This document shows positions 1-9,680 of a DNA stretch of 41,727 bases, one piece after another. The translations under genes were made by a program, and so were the position numbers. The stretch comes from Zygnema cylindricum (lineage: Eukaryota > Streptophyta > Zygnematophyceae > Zygnematales > Zygnemataceae). Within the stretch, counting starts at the first letter, position 1; each line of letters starts with the position of its first letter. The notes under the pieces are model-generated. The model was given only the letters and a program-made list of their open reading frames with translations. It did not search any database and was not told the DNA's origin. Location: contig JBBHKE010002609.1 in assembly GCA_037447655.1 (NCBI GenBank), forward strand, positions 470,405-512,131, given 5' to 3'.

Positions 1-61
<61 letters not shown>
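1..61. repeat. poly(A) tract at window start
   Basis: An uninterrupted run of 61 A. Together with the tracts at 264-334 and 526-620 it brackets the two arms of the mirror repeat. The run stays A on the same strand on both sides, which fits a reversed string rather than an inverted repeat. Confidence 0.95.
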
Positions 62-62
<1 letters not shown>

Positions 63-231
63 ATAAATATATACATTTTCCAAAACGGCTGATAATCCAT
101 GGTAATAATTAAATAATACTTGATAATAAAACAGGGTACAGAACGTTTTATCGTTATGATTCCCGTTTACAGATACCTTTCGGGAATCAATTCCAACAGC
201 ATACTTTATTACCAAGGGGTTATTGATGCGG
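62..231. repeat. mirror repeat, left arm
   Basis: This 170-bp segment reads base for base like 356-525 read backwards on the same strand: position n equals position 587-n throughout. It is not the reverse complement. I checked it in ten-base blocks and found no mismatch. Positions 232 onward diverge from the partner. No gene is visible in it. Confidence 0.95.
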
Positions 232-263
232 CACATAGCGATAATCACAACTACTAAAAAAGG

Positions 264-334
<71 letters not shown>
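264..334. repeat. poly(A) tract between mirror arms
   Basis: A run of 71 A after a short unique stretch (232-263). It is followed directly by the 20-mer CATAAATATATACATTTTCC (335-354), the same 20-mer that follows the first poly(A) at 62-81. Confidence 0.95.
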
Positions 335-335
<1 letters not shown>

Positions 336-355
336 ATAAATATATACATTTTCCA

Positions 356-524
356 GGCGTAGTTATTGGGGAACCATTATTTCATACGACAACCTTAACT
401 AAGGGCTTTCCATAGACATTTGCCCTTAGTATTGCTATTTTGCAAGACATGGGACAAAATAATAGTTCATAATAAATTAATAATGGTACCTAATAGTCGG
501 CAAAACCTTTTACATATATAAATA

Positions 525-525
<1 letters not shown>
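356..525. repeat. mirror repeat, right arm
   Basis: Exact string reversal of 62-231 without complementation. It is preceded by a direct copy of the 20-mer found at 62-81 and ends with that 20-mer reversed (506-525). It runs into a third A-rich tract (526-620) interrupted by single C residues. No coding content is seen. Confidence 0.95.
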
Positions 526-583
<58 letters not shown>

Positions 584-620
584 AAAAAAAAAAAACAAAC
601 AAAAAAAAAACAAAAAAAAA
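526..620. repeat. third poly(A)-rich tract
   Basis: 57 A followed by A runs broken by four C residues. Open frames here that read as poly-Phe on the minus strand are by-products of the A run, not genes. Confidence 0.9.
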
Positions 621-775
621 TAGGGCGGAAGAGGTAGCCCGGAACCGGGGGAAGCAGTACCTTTGAAAGTATTGTGAGCGTACATTCGTACGTACGTACT
701 TGAAGCTCGCACGTGCGAAGAAGCATGGGGATTTGTCCGTATTGGTGAGTTGAGCGCGTGCAGGAAGCAGGAGCG

Positions 776-3422
776 ATGGTCGGTGGAGGAGATGGAAGCG
801 GCGGATTTGTCGGTGGAGAGCATTTTCGAGGAATTGCCGTTGAAAATTATGTCGGTGGGGAAAATGTCGGTGGAGAAAATGTCGGTGGAGAAAATGTCGG
901 TGGAGAAAATGTCGGTGGAGAAAATGTCGGTGGAGAAAATGTCGGTGGAGAGAATGTCGGTGGAGGAAGTATAGAAGGAAAAAATGTCGGTGGAGAGAAA
1001 CTGGAGGGAATAGCGGTACAAGAAGGAGATTTGAGGCCTCAAAAAAGGTGAAAATTTTGCAAATTTTTATTTGGGGTGGGCTCAAAGAGAATATAGGGTT
1101 TAACACTCGAATCGGAAAAAGAAAACCCTTTTTTTTTTTTTCCCCTTTATTTCACAATTTTAGTTCAAAATTTGTTTAATTTCCACCAGATCTGGTTATT
1201 TCCTAGCAGTTTTTTAAAGACTAGGGGGAGATTTATAGCATGATAAAAATATTGAACAATTCAGAGGAATTTTTTTTAGATTATTTAATCTCAATCTTGA
1301 GTGGCTGAGATTTTGCCACGTCATGCTGACTTTTGTCGTTTTCTGCAGACGGAGGAAAAGGAGAAACCTCAATATTCCAAAAGATGGATACACTTGGCTC
1401 AAATACGGACAAAAAAGGATCCAAGGAACCGTACATATGAGGTGGAATTTTTTGTCTTATACCGATCAATGAGATTTTGTCGATGTTTTTTCTTTTAGAT
1501 CGGGATCAGATCACAGGACGTGAGTCGGAGAGGGGAGAAAACATAAACATCAGGATTCAGGATATTTGATGATGCAGATATGATTCGCATGATGATGATT
1601 ACGCATGACGATGACATGTTTGACGATGATATGATGATTGGATGATGATGTGATGGATGATGATGAATGAAGACGGGATGATGGATGAGGGAGTGGGAGA
1701 GATGAGAGGAGGAGGAGGGGGAGGGAGGAGAAGGAGGGAGGAAGACACTGAGGATCCGTTACGTCATTCATCTATTTATGTAATTTGTTTGTATTTGGGA
1801 TTTTATCGGTTGTCTAGAATTCAATTATCAATACCATTTTTTCAAATGTTTGTTGGTATGAACTATATTCACAGTTTCAAAAATAAATATTGATGTAATT
1901 AATATTTAACAACATACTAATTTATATTCATTGTTGTGTTTTTTTTCGTACGTGTGTTGGTATGAACAATACTACCAACATAAACAGTGATATAATTAAA
2001 ATTTCTAAAACTAGTGATAAATAGTGATAAATTTCAAATTGATGTTTATTCCTTTTTGTGTTTTTTTTCAGAAACTATTATCGATGCTCACGATTTAGAG
2101 ACGAGCAATGTGTCGCGAGGAGAACCATTGATTTTGATCCTCATGATTATACAAATATGACTTTTCAACATTTTGAAAGTCACAATCACAAGACAACGGA
2201 CGAAATAACCGAAGAGACCGAAACTTTAATTACAAACATTGAAGAAGGAGAGGCGTCTTTATCTTCACTCGATTCCTCTTTTTATGTGGCTTCAACAAAT
2301 TTACTTTTGCCCAAAATGTCAATTTTTGAAAACAAAGAACAAAAAATTGTAGACATTCAAACGAGCGATTTCCAGATGATGGAAAACATTGTTGGGCAAA
2401 ACCCAAATGGGAACTCCGAAATGCAAAAGCTTGAAAACACAAAAACCCAAAAAGTAGAATCAAATTTTGAGGAGACTGAAGAATTGGAGGGATTAAATAT
2501 GGAATGGTTACAAATGGCTGATAATAGTAAAATTATGGAATCTTGGAAAGTCGACGAGGGTCTCCTTCCTTCTACTCCCCTCTCCCAACTATTTGATGAA
2601 GATTATTCTTTGGCACTTGAAAGATTACCATCAATTCCTCTTGTATGGAAGGAGGTAGGAGATACTCAATCTTCTTTGGAAGAAAATACTTTGGAATGTT
2701 TGGATGTTATTGTAAATTTGTCAGAAAACCCATCTCTAAACCAAAATCAAAATCTACATTTGGCACATGACATTAGGAATGTATTACAACTTGAGTCACT
2801 AGAACCGGATCAACATGTACATGTGAATGTAAAAAAGGAGGGGAATTTACATGAGAATATGAACGAAGATTTGAACGGAAATGTCGACAAAAATGTGAAG
2901 TTGATCGATGTGTTTCCCGGGTCGAAAGTAGCGGAGGCTGAAAAGATAAACAGTTTTATTTCTGATTTATCACATACAATGTCAAATTCTCTTTCAGATT
3001 CAACAAACCAACCAGATTGGATCAGTTTTGGCGATTCCAGTTCTCGTGTCCTCCTCCCCTCTCCTTCTTCTACTACATCTTCACCGTCATCTGTCAGAAA
3101 TATTAATAATCATTTTTCAAACATACCCCAATTGAAAAATAAAACTTTAACGCTCATCAGTGAGGAAAATGTGTGTTTGAAAAGAAAGAATTCCACTCTT
3201 GTAGAACCTTTCAAAGTGTTTCCTAGGAGCTCTTCCTATAGTTCTTTTGAGAGCTCAAATGTCACATTTTCTGAAACATTGAGGGTCGATTTTTCGGAGC
3301 CCATTTTTTTGTTATCTCCAAGGGATGGTCTAAATTTAAAGGATCTTGAGGATCAACAATACGTTCCTAATCAAGAAAATTGGGTTTCCATATTTACTTC
3401 TTCGCCATACAACTTCGTATAG
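776..3422 (+). CDS. WRKY-domain transcription factor, three exons, variant WLKYGQK motif
   Basis: Proposed join: 776-1047, 1349-1441, 2072-3422 (571 aa). All introns are GT-AG and phase 2: donors GTGAAA at 1048 and GTGGAA at 1442, acceptors TTTTCTGCAG ending at 1348 and a T-rich CAG ending at 2071. Joining restores one open frame. Residues 90-96 are a basic cluster (KRRRKRR, likely nuclear signal). The WRKY domain follows: DGYTWLKYGQK at 103-113, then YYRC and a zinc finger C127-X7-C135-X23-H159-X-H161. The second intron splits an Arg codon just before the NYYRC segment, the conserved intron site of WRKY domains. The family binds W-box DNA (TTGAC) in the nucleus. Odd points: Leu replaces the Arg of WRKYGQK, and the finger mixes group III spacing (C-X7-C) with a group I/II-type H-X-H end. 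Residues 165-571 are acidic and Ser/Asn-rich, like an activation region. The start is the first ATG after an in-frame stop at 746; an upstream exon is possible. Confidence 0.85.
851..970 (+). repeat. 15-bp coding minisatellite in WRKY exon 1
   Basis: Eight head-to-tail 15-bp units of the type GTCGGTGGAGAAAAT, starting at 851, 866, 881, 896, 911, 926, 941 and 956. Related degenerate units sit at 779, 809 and 986. In the frame dictated by the splice sites they code for repeated VGGEN. The period is a multiple of three, so copy-number change would keep the frame. Another frame also stays open (MSVEK repeats) but does not lead into the WRKY domain. Confidence 0.92.
1560..1745 (+). repeat. GAT-rich and polypurine tract inside WRKY intron 2
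   Basis: Degenerate GATGAT repeats (about 1567-1675) pass into a nearly pure purine run of GAG/GGA units (about 1680-1745). It lies within the intron 1442-2071, so the small open frames here are not expected to be coding. Confidence 0.8.
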
Positions 3423-4063
3423 TCAAAATTGATTTTTTTTTATTTGACAAGAAAATATTGTATAAACCATTACAGTTGGGAAAGGTTTTTTTAGATAGTC
3501 AGTTTCTAGATTAGGGAGGAAAAATGAAATGAGAAACTTCAAAAGTCTTTTCTGTGAAGAAATTTCAGAGGAAGACAAGATCACATTAGATTTTCTCTAG
3601 AATGAGAAACCTTCTCCTATTTTAGATTTTTGTGAGGGAAAACAAACTCGGAGTGAAGGTTTTTAGGGCTTCTGGGTCAATTGTGTGAGCTTTCCATTCT
3701 TAAGCTGTCCTGCCTCATTTGTGGAGTATTGGGTTCGTTATGTCAATATAACAATATTAAAGTTTTCAGGTTACACTTTAAAACTAGAATGAAAATCCAG
3801 GAATTCAGGAAGTCAGAGGAAAAGGAGTAGATTTCGCTCATAAACCAGATGGGTATCTTGTTTTAGAAATTGGAAAAAGCTTGTGAACAATTCAAAGGCA
3901 TATGCATTGTGGTAAACCCATGACTACTAAAAATGTCAACTATGTAGTTATGAATCAATTGTTTTTTATATTTTTATTTTTTTTATAAGCTTGAACTGGC
4001 CTCGTTACAGACTAGAAAAAGAATGTTTTGTGGTAATGATGACAAAGGTGAAGATTTTATGAT
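3423..4063. other. WRKY 3' flank, no gene seen
   Basis: AT-rich sequence after the WRKY stop codon, presumably containing its 3' UTR. No clear polyadenylation signal or open frame of note was identified. Confidence 0.5.
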
Positions 4064-4255
4064 AATACACCGTGAACCGATATTAGCGTTAATGGTTCTT
4101 TTGCCACTCAAAACACTTTTTTCCGTGCATTTGTAAATCGGACGGTTGCGACTGAAAGGTAAGGTTCTCAGCTTCCATTTGGAAGTCTTATATTGAAAAT
4201 TGGAAAAGTGTGCACAGAGAAAAGGTGTTTTAAGAGGCAAAAAATATATCAACAC
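4064..4255 (+). mobile_element. fragment of a CACCG-terminated element, paralogous to 35753-35945
   Basis: Begins TACACCGTGAACCGATATTA, a left terminus of the small-element family seen throughout the window. Downstream, blocks such as GATTGCGACTGAAAGGTAA-like and CTCAGCTTCC-like sequence recur at 35755-35900, followed in both by a segment containing ATTGAAAATTGGA. No matching right terminus was found, so it is a partial copy. Confidence 0.55.
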
Positions 4256-4357
4256 TAATAGTGATATTCATGAAGCTCTTGGTTGACGAATGATATTTGA
4301 GCACATTTCATGTTAAGATTCGCTCGAGGGATAAAATGGACAATCCCAATGATAGAA

Positions 4358-4413
4358 ATGATGAGCCGGCCAGGGTTTAAACCTGGGACCTTTCATTTGA
4401 GCTGCGAATGAAC
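4358..4413 (-). repeat. tRNA-like 3' half, probable SINE or tRNA pseudogene remnant
   Basis: On the minus strand there is a T-arm-like hairpin: stem CCAGG/CCTGG closing a 7-nt loop TTTAAAC. The B-box-like GGTTTAAACCC is followed by CCGGCTCA, which could be a 3' acceptor strand. An A-box-like TAGTTCATTCG lies upstream but is too close for a normal tRNA and the D arm is missing. The small element at 4416 abuts its 5' side. A functional tRNA is unlikely. Confidence 0.35.
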
Positions 4414-4415
4414 TA

Positions 4416-4609
4416 CACCGTCGATCGTATTTAGCGTAATTATTAGAGTAAAGAAAAAATTAGCGTCATTGATTCTAATTCAGTGCCAGGAGACGTGGCA
4501 AATTATGGTCCACGTCCTTAAATAGCGTCATTTATTCTATTTAAGGTTCAAGGGTAAAAATTTAGGGGCGCCGAATTAGTGTTCAACACGCTAAATACGA
4601 TCGACGGTG
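4416..4609. mobile_element. MITE-like element 1, CACCGTCGATCG termini, TA-flanked
   Basis: 194 bp with perfect terminal inverted repeats (CACCGTCGATCGTATTTAGC at the left and its complement at the right), flanked by TA on both sides (414-415, 610-611). It carries no open frame. The internal block CCAGGAGACGTGGCA recurs in the elements at 5265 and 14254. TA target duplication suggests mobilisation by a Tc1/mariner-type transposase, which is not encoded in this window. Confidence 0.85.
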
Positions 4610-4616
4610 TACAGTA

Positions 4617-5169
4617 CACCGTCGATCGTATTTAGCGTGTAGAAATTATTAGTGTGTAGAATAATTTAGTGTCATGTACACTAATTTCGACTTAGAAAAA
4701 ATTCGAAAAAAAAGTTATACACTAATTTTTCAACGAACGCCAATATGGGTACAGCTGATTTGTCGAGAGGATATTCACAGTAATATAGGTTAAATTACAA
4801 ATTCTGACAATTCGTACACTGTCGCATACTTTCACTCTAATTAATTCCTAGCTCTAATTTCGGTTACGCGACAAATAAATGTACACTAAAAAAGGTACAA
4901 GTACGAAATGTTTTAAGTTGTACACCGAATCGTGGTTGTATCCTATTTATCCGTACTTGTATAATTAAAAAGTACATTTTTATACGCACCGACACGTTCC
5001 GTACTCCACACTAATGAAAATATACATAAATTAAAATGGTGTACACTAATTGTTTTTCTCGTAATTAGCGTAGAGGAAAAATTAGTATCATCTACCCTAT
5101 TTTAGGTAAAGCCCTCAAAATTTAAAGGTGCCGAATTAGTGTTCAACACGCTAAATACGATCGACGGTG
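4617..5169. mobile_element. MITE-like element 2, same termini as element 1
   Basis: 553 bp, TA-flanked (4615-4616, 5170-5171), with the same perfect terminal repeat as element 1 and only 5 bp between the TA-proximal ends of the two. The right subterminal 40 bp matches element 1, but the interior differs. No open frame. The site without the element would read TACAGTACTGTA, a palindrome. Confidence 0.85.
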
Positions 5170-5264
5170 TACTGTAACGATTACTACGTACCGTGCGCAT
5201 TAATCGATTTTGAAATATATAAAATTCGTACCTTTCTTCGCATTCGTGCAGTTACTGTACACTA

Positions 5265-5440
5265 CACCGTGAATCGTTATTAGCCTTATGTACGCTATAT
5301 CGGCACCCCAAAATTTTGACATTGATACCTTAAATATAATAAATTACACTATTGACCATAATCTGCCACGTCTCCTGGCACTAAATTAGAATGAGTGACG
5401 CTAATTTTTTCTTTATAATAATTTTTAACGATTCGCTGTG
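5265..5440. mobile_element. MITE-like element 3, diverged termini
   Basis: 176 bp, flanked by TA. The left end is CACCGTGAATCGTTA; the right end complement is CACAGCGAATCGTTA. The interior contains TGCCACGTCTCCTGGCA, the reverse orientation of the block in elements 1 and 14254-14452, so it belongs to the same subfamily but lies inverted. Confidence 0.75.
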
Positions 5441-5442
5441 TA

Positions 5443-7777
5443 ACATACAGCGTCCGTATATGACAGTTTATTTTAGGGTTATTTAAGGGTTTTAGGATAT
5501 TTTAGGGTTTTTCAGGGTACATTTTCGTACAATAAGTACTTTTTATTACAACTGTTTAGATTTTTTTGTACATTTACGCACAGTGTCCGTATTTTTTCGT
5601 ACCTTTTACGGTTAAATATTTTAGATTTTTACTGTAGTCTGCCGTACAGTTCCGTTTAATTAAGGACAACTGCGTTTCACTTTCCGTACATATATTGGCA
5701 TTTCCGAACACTTCCGTGCATTTTAGGGTTATTTATGCGGGATGTTAGGGATTTTAGGGTACATTCTTGTACGTCCCCGTATAATTCAGGACAACTGTCT
5801 TTAGATTATCCGTACTGATATCGTATGTTTTCCGTACCTTTTCACCTTTTTTGAAGGATTTCTAGGGTCACGCTTTTCGTACATTTTTTTACATTCTGTA
5901 CAGTAAAAAGTACGAAATTTGTGAAATACACGAAACAAGCGAATACTACGTAGTTTTCGGGAAAAAGTCGAAATCCGTACGAATTGGACAACTATGGTGG
6001 TTTGTCTGTTTATACGGTTATTTTAGGTCAGATAATAATGTGGTTCGTGTGTACATAAAATAAAGTGGAAAATGCGTGAGAGAGAGAGAGAGACTCATTG
6101 ATGAAATCGTGACGATGAAGGAACAAAGAATCAGAATTTTAACAATTTTAGTTTCATTTGGTTGTTTAAGACACACATGGTTCAAAATTTAGGATATTGA
6201 GAACACTATTTGGAGTTTAATATTTTTATATGTGAGTTAATTGAGTTATTCAGATTGTTATGCGGTCACAAACATCGGACTTTAATATTTTTTTCGTGCA
6301 TATATTTTACACGTCTATTTTTTTAACCTGGAGTGGGCAACATTAGTAGCTATTTTCCATAAAAAGGCGAATTATTTATGTAATTCTTGCAATTTACCCA
6401 ATAGGATTCGATATTGTTGTAAACCATACTACTTAGGTTGTCTCGACAAAACGACAAAGCACTTTCGGCTCTGCCGCCTTTCATTTTAATGCGCATTTAT
6501 TATACATTAAGTTCGAATCATCAAAAGACGCCTTTTCCGTATGAAACTGCTATATGAAATTTTACAGCTGTAGCCGCCTGCCGAAAATTTAATAGTCATT
6601 AAGGACCTGTCCAAACTCCAATGGTTTGGCCCTAATAAGAAATACGGCCTCCTTCGGAAAAGTACACAAAGATAGTGTCGGAGTTTCGTAAAAGATTTTC
6701 GAATGATTATTAGTTTTGGTGCGCATCGAAACGGAATGGACGAATCTCAATTTTCAGAATCGAGGGAGCGTTCGATCTTTGTCGATATGGCCGCTCGATT
6801 TCAATGGTAACCCTAGTTTCTGTAAATGCATAAGACCGCACGAAATTGCGTATGATTTTAATTGTTGCTACACCATAATACATTTTCGTATGCAAAAAGA
6901 AAAAAGAAAACGTCAAATATTTGAGTCGTAAAGCTAATTAGTCCTAAAAACCCTGAAGAAATTTATAAACTTTTGAAACCCCTGGCAAAAATACCTTGAA
7001 AGACCCGGGAAAATACGTCAAATTTCAAAATTTAGTAATTAGGAGGATTGCATGCAGGACACACGGAAAAAAAAAAAACAGCATTAGTGCACTTTTTAAG
7101 CGTTAATAATGTTTGAAACAACGAAACCCTTAAACTGGAAATATCGTGCGGATCGTCTATATCGCGCTGCGTAAAATCGGGTGATATTTCAATTTGATGC
7201 GCGACACTCGTAATTATACGAGCGAAAATTACCAGAGTGACTCCAGCAGTGTACGGATTTGGGAGACCGTTTACGTACGGTCAGCGACAATAACTGTACG
7301 TACATGACTGTATTTGCGGAACCCCAGTATAATACTTAAAAAATAAAATTACTATAATAACTAAGTAATTAACTCTAGCGTCAGTATCGCGACTAAAGCC
7401 ATCACAAAAATATCATTGGGATTAGTTTTTTTTGCCATACCGTACGCTGTCATAAAGTACGTTATAGTACGAATAAATGGATTTCAAAACGCCCAAAATT
7501 ATGCACTGTTTCGACTTTCGAGTGATCACCGTACCATCCGTGAATCCCTGCCATTACTTAGCTGGAGTGGACAGTCCTCTATGTATTCGTTACGTATGAT
7601 TAATCTATTAGTGCGATATATCTATTTTCTGAAACGACAAACGTATTTTTCTGCCGCTGTACCTTGCCGAATTGTCCACGTGACGGCAGTTTGCGGCATA
7701 ACTAGAACTGCAGAGTGTCGGCGGTCGAAAGTACAACGGGAATAATTACGCTGTTTATGTACGGATAAGTACATTGG
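5443..7777. other. non-coding stretch with scattered TTTAGGG-like motifs
   Basis: No gene is supported. Plant-telomere-like TTTTAGGG motifs cluster at 5467-5520 and 5720-5763. A GA microsatellite occupies 6077-6093. CGTAC/GTACG words are frequent. The longest plus-strand frame (7416-7745, 109 aa) has no recognisable motif. Confidence 0.6.
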
Positions 7778-7779
7778 TA

Positions 7780-8268
7780 CACCGTGAATCGCTATTAGCG
7801 TACATGACGCTAATTGGGGTACCCCTTTTTTTGGGGCAAATTCTCAAATAGAATAAAGTACGCTAAATGTTTTTGCACGTTATTTGAGGTACCCCGCTCA
7901 ATGCGGTTCATAACTGTAATTTAGTTCCCTTTTAAATAGTGTGGTGTACGGACTGCCAGATCTGTACTATTTCGTACATTTTTAAATTTAAAAGTACAGA
8001 AAATATAATAATATATAATTGCGTAAATATTTTCCGGCATACGCAGATGTCAAAAAAACGCGACGGCGTACGAATTGAACAGTTTCGTACATTTTCATGT
8101 TTTAGTGTCGACATATTATGTGCTGAAAATTTTTACATAGCAGTTTACAAATTAGAGTACATGATAAATTAGTATCATGGTGTACCCGAAAAAACACAAT
8201 TTACCGTAAAGTACGCTAATTGTTTCATTACGCTATCTATTTCATTACGCTAATAGCGATTCACGGTG
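7780..8268. mobile_element. MITE-like element, GGGGTACCCC subfamily, copy 1
   Basis: 489 bp between TA dinucleotides (7778-7779 and 8269-8270) with terminal repeats CACCGTGAATCGCTATTAGC and complement. The whole length is closely matched by 35299-35752, including subterminal TACATGACGCTAATTGGG and the distal AAAGTACGCTAATTGTTTCAT. Non-coding. Confidence 0.85.
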
Positions 8269-8270
8269 TA

Positions 8271-9680
8271 GCGTTCTGGTTTGAGACCTGCTATGTAGAC
8301 ACCCCAAAAATGCTCTTGACACCCCTGGAAAAATGCCGGTACGAAATTGTATCCTTCCAGGATTCTGTACTTTCTGCCGTCACGAGGAGTGTCCACGCGG
8401 CCCCGTCAATCTTTTTGCATTTGTACCAGCGGCAGCTGATACTCCCTCTGACAACGTGCCGCTTAGTGGGAAGTACAGATACGTTCGATGCGGTAGGCCA
8501 CGGTACGTGGCATTCAGTTTTATCGTTTCCTAATGATGCTGTACAATATCTGAAAGTACACTTTCCATTCATTGGCTCCCGCACTTTCGTCTTTGACCTT
8601 GCGTCTGGACGCCGGAGTGCTACAGTACATGAGTCGAGGCGACACCCTCATAGTCGGTTCGGGTCGTCTGCGCTGGAAAAAAAAACATCGAAGCCATGCC
8701 ACGTCAGCATCTGTACTTTCCGACGTTGGCGGCGTCGCCAGTCGCGTCCTCAGCAAATGGTGTTGTCGGGCGGCAGTACGGACAAAATTTTTTTGACGGA
8801 GGGACATCCCTTAGGAGTTAGGAGTTAGGACCAAGGGTGTGCCTGGAAAGTGTACATTTTCGTACGATTTTTTTAATCGGTGTCCGTACAGAAATTTCCT
8901 GTAGTGCATTACGGTACGGAACTGTAGTTCTTTTCATGGTCAGCGCACAGTTAAAACATGCGAAAACGATTAAAATACCGTTCACTACAAATAGTGTTTC
9001 TGTCTATTTTCGCACATATTGGTATTTTACTTGTTTTAGCTTTTTTTCGGTCATTTAATCTGATAAAATACGTATAGAATTTCTAATTTAATGTAAATCA
9101 GGATTCAGTGCTGCTGAAAAACTTACTATTGAGAGCCACTTAACGACAAAACAATACGGGCTTTGCCGGCTTCTAGTGGAAAGGAGCTGCGAAGAGATGG
9201 CACGTGGCGTTTGTTTTCTTCTGAGGCAGGCTGCAGATCTCATATCCGGTTTCTCGGTTTTTACGGACCAGTGTTTTAACGTGACGTGACCTTCGTGGCC
9301 GTTTTCTGCGCAGCCGTACGGCAACGACAGCTCCAATAAGTTAAAGGCCAGGTCCGCATTTTGACGCGCGGTAAGGGTCGAGCTGTACGAATAAACCCTA
9401 AATTTTGTGAGGACACACCAAATCTGTACGGGTATATGTAGACCAAATCTGTAGACTTCTGTACGGATTTACGCGACCGACAGCTCGTCACTCGTATAGT
9501 GGCAATTAAAGAAACATTTTTACTAGAAAGCACTCAGAAATACACAGGAAATATGAACTTTCTCCTTTCTTTACCCCGAAGAAATCGCAAAATACTAAAA
9601 TACACGTTCAGAAGTTCCTGCCGACCCTAACGGCCGCTAAGTTATCGGGACCGGCCGTCTAAAATGCCAGATTGGGCCGG
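8271..9680. other. non-coding stretch, locally GC-richer, no supported gene
   Basis: An open frame at 8220-8828 (plus) and several on the other frames come from locally higher GC content. None shows a known domain, and the first overlaps the end of the small element. A 7-bp direct repeat (TTAGGAG) occurs near 8812-8828. Confidence 0.5.

Noticed and set aside
851-970. CRISPR-like array
   Set aside because: Units are contiguous 15-mers without spacers and lie in a eukaryotic coding exon.
750-974. Alternative frame through the minisatellite (MSVEK repeats)
   Set aside because: It does not connect in phase to the WRKY exons. The VGGEN frame joins with a GT-AG, phase-2 splice and gives the basic cluster and the WRKY domain.
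467-1106. Minus-strand frames of 191-198 codons with poly-Phe and repeated STDIF or LHRHF
   Set aside because: They are the antisense of the poly(A) tract and the minisatellite; open frames arise because the repeat unit is a multiple of three.
4358-4413. Functional tRNA gene on the minus strand
   Set aside because: Only the T-arm is convincing; the anticodon loop has the wrong size, the D arm is absent and the 5' side abuts a mobile element.
8220-8828. 202-codon plus-strand frame
   Set aside because: It starts inside a small mobile element, has no recognisable domain, and is overlapped by equally long frames on the other strand in a GC-richer segment.
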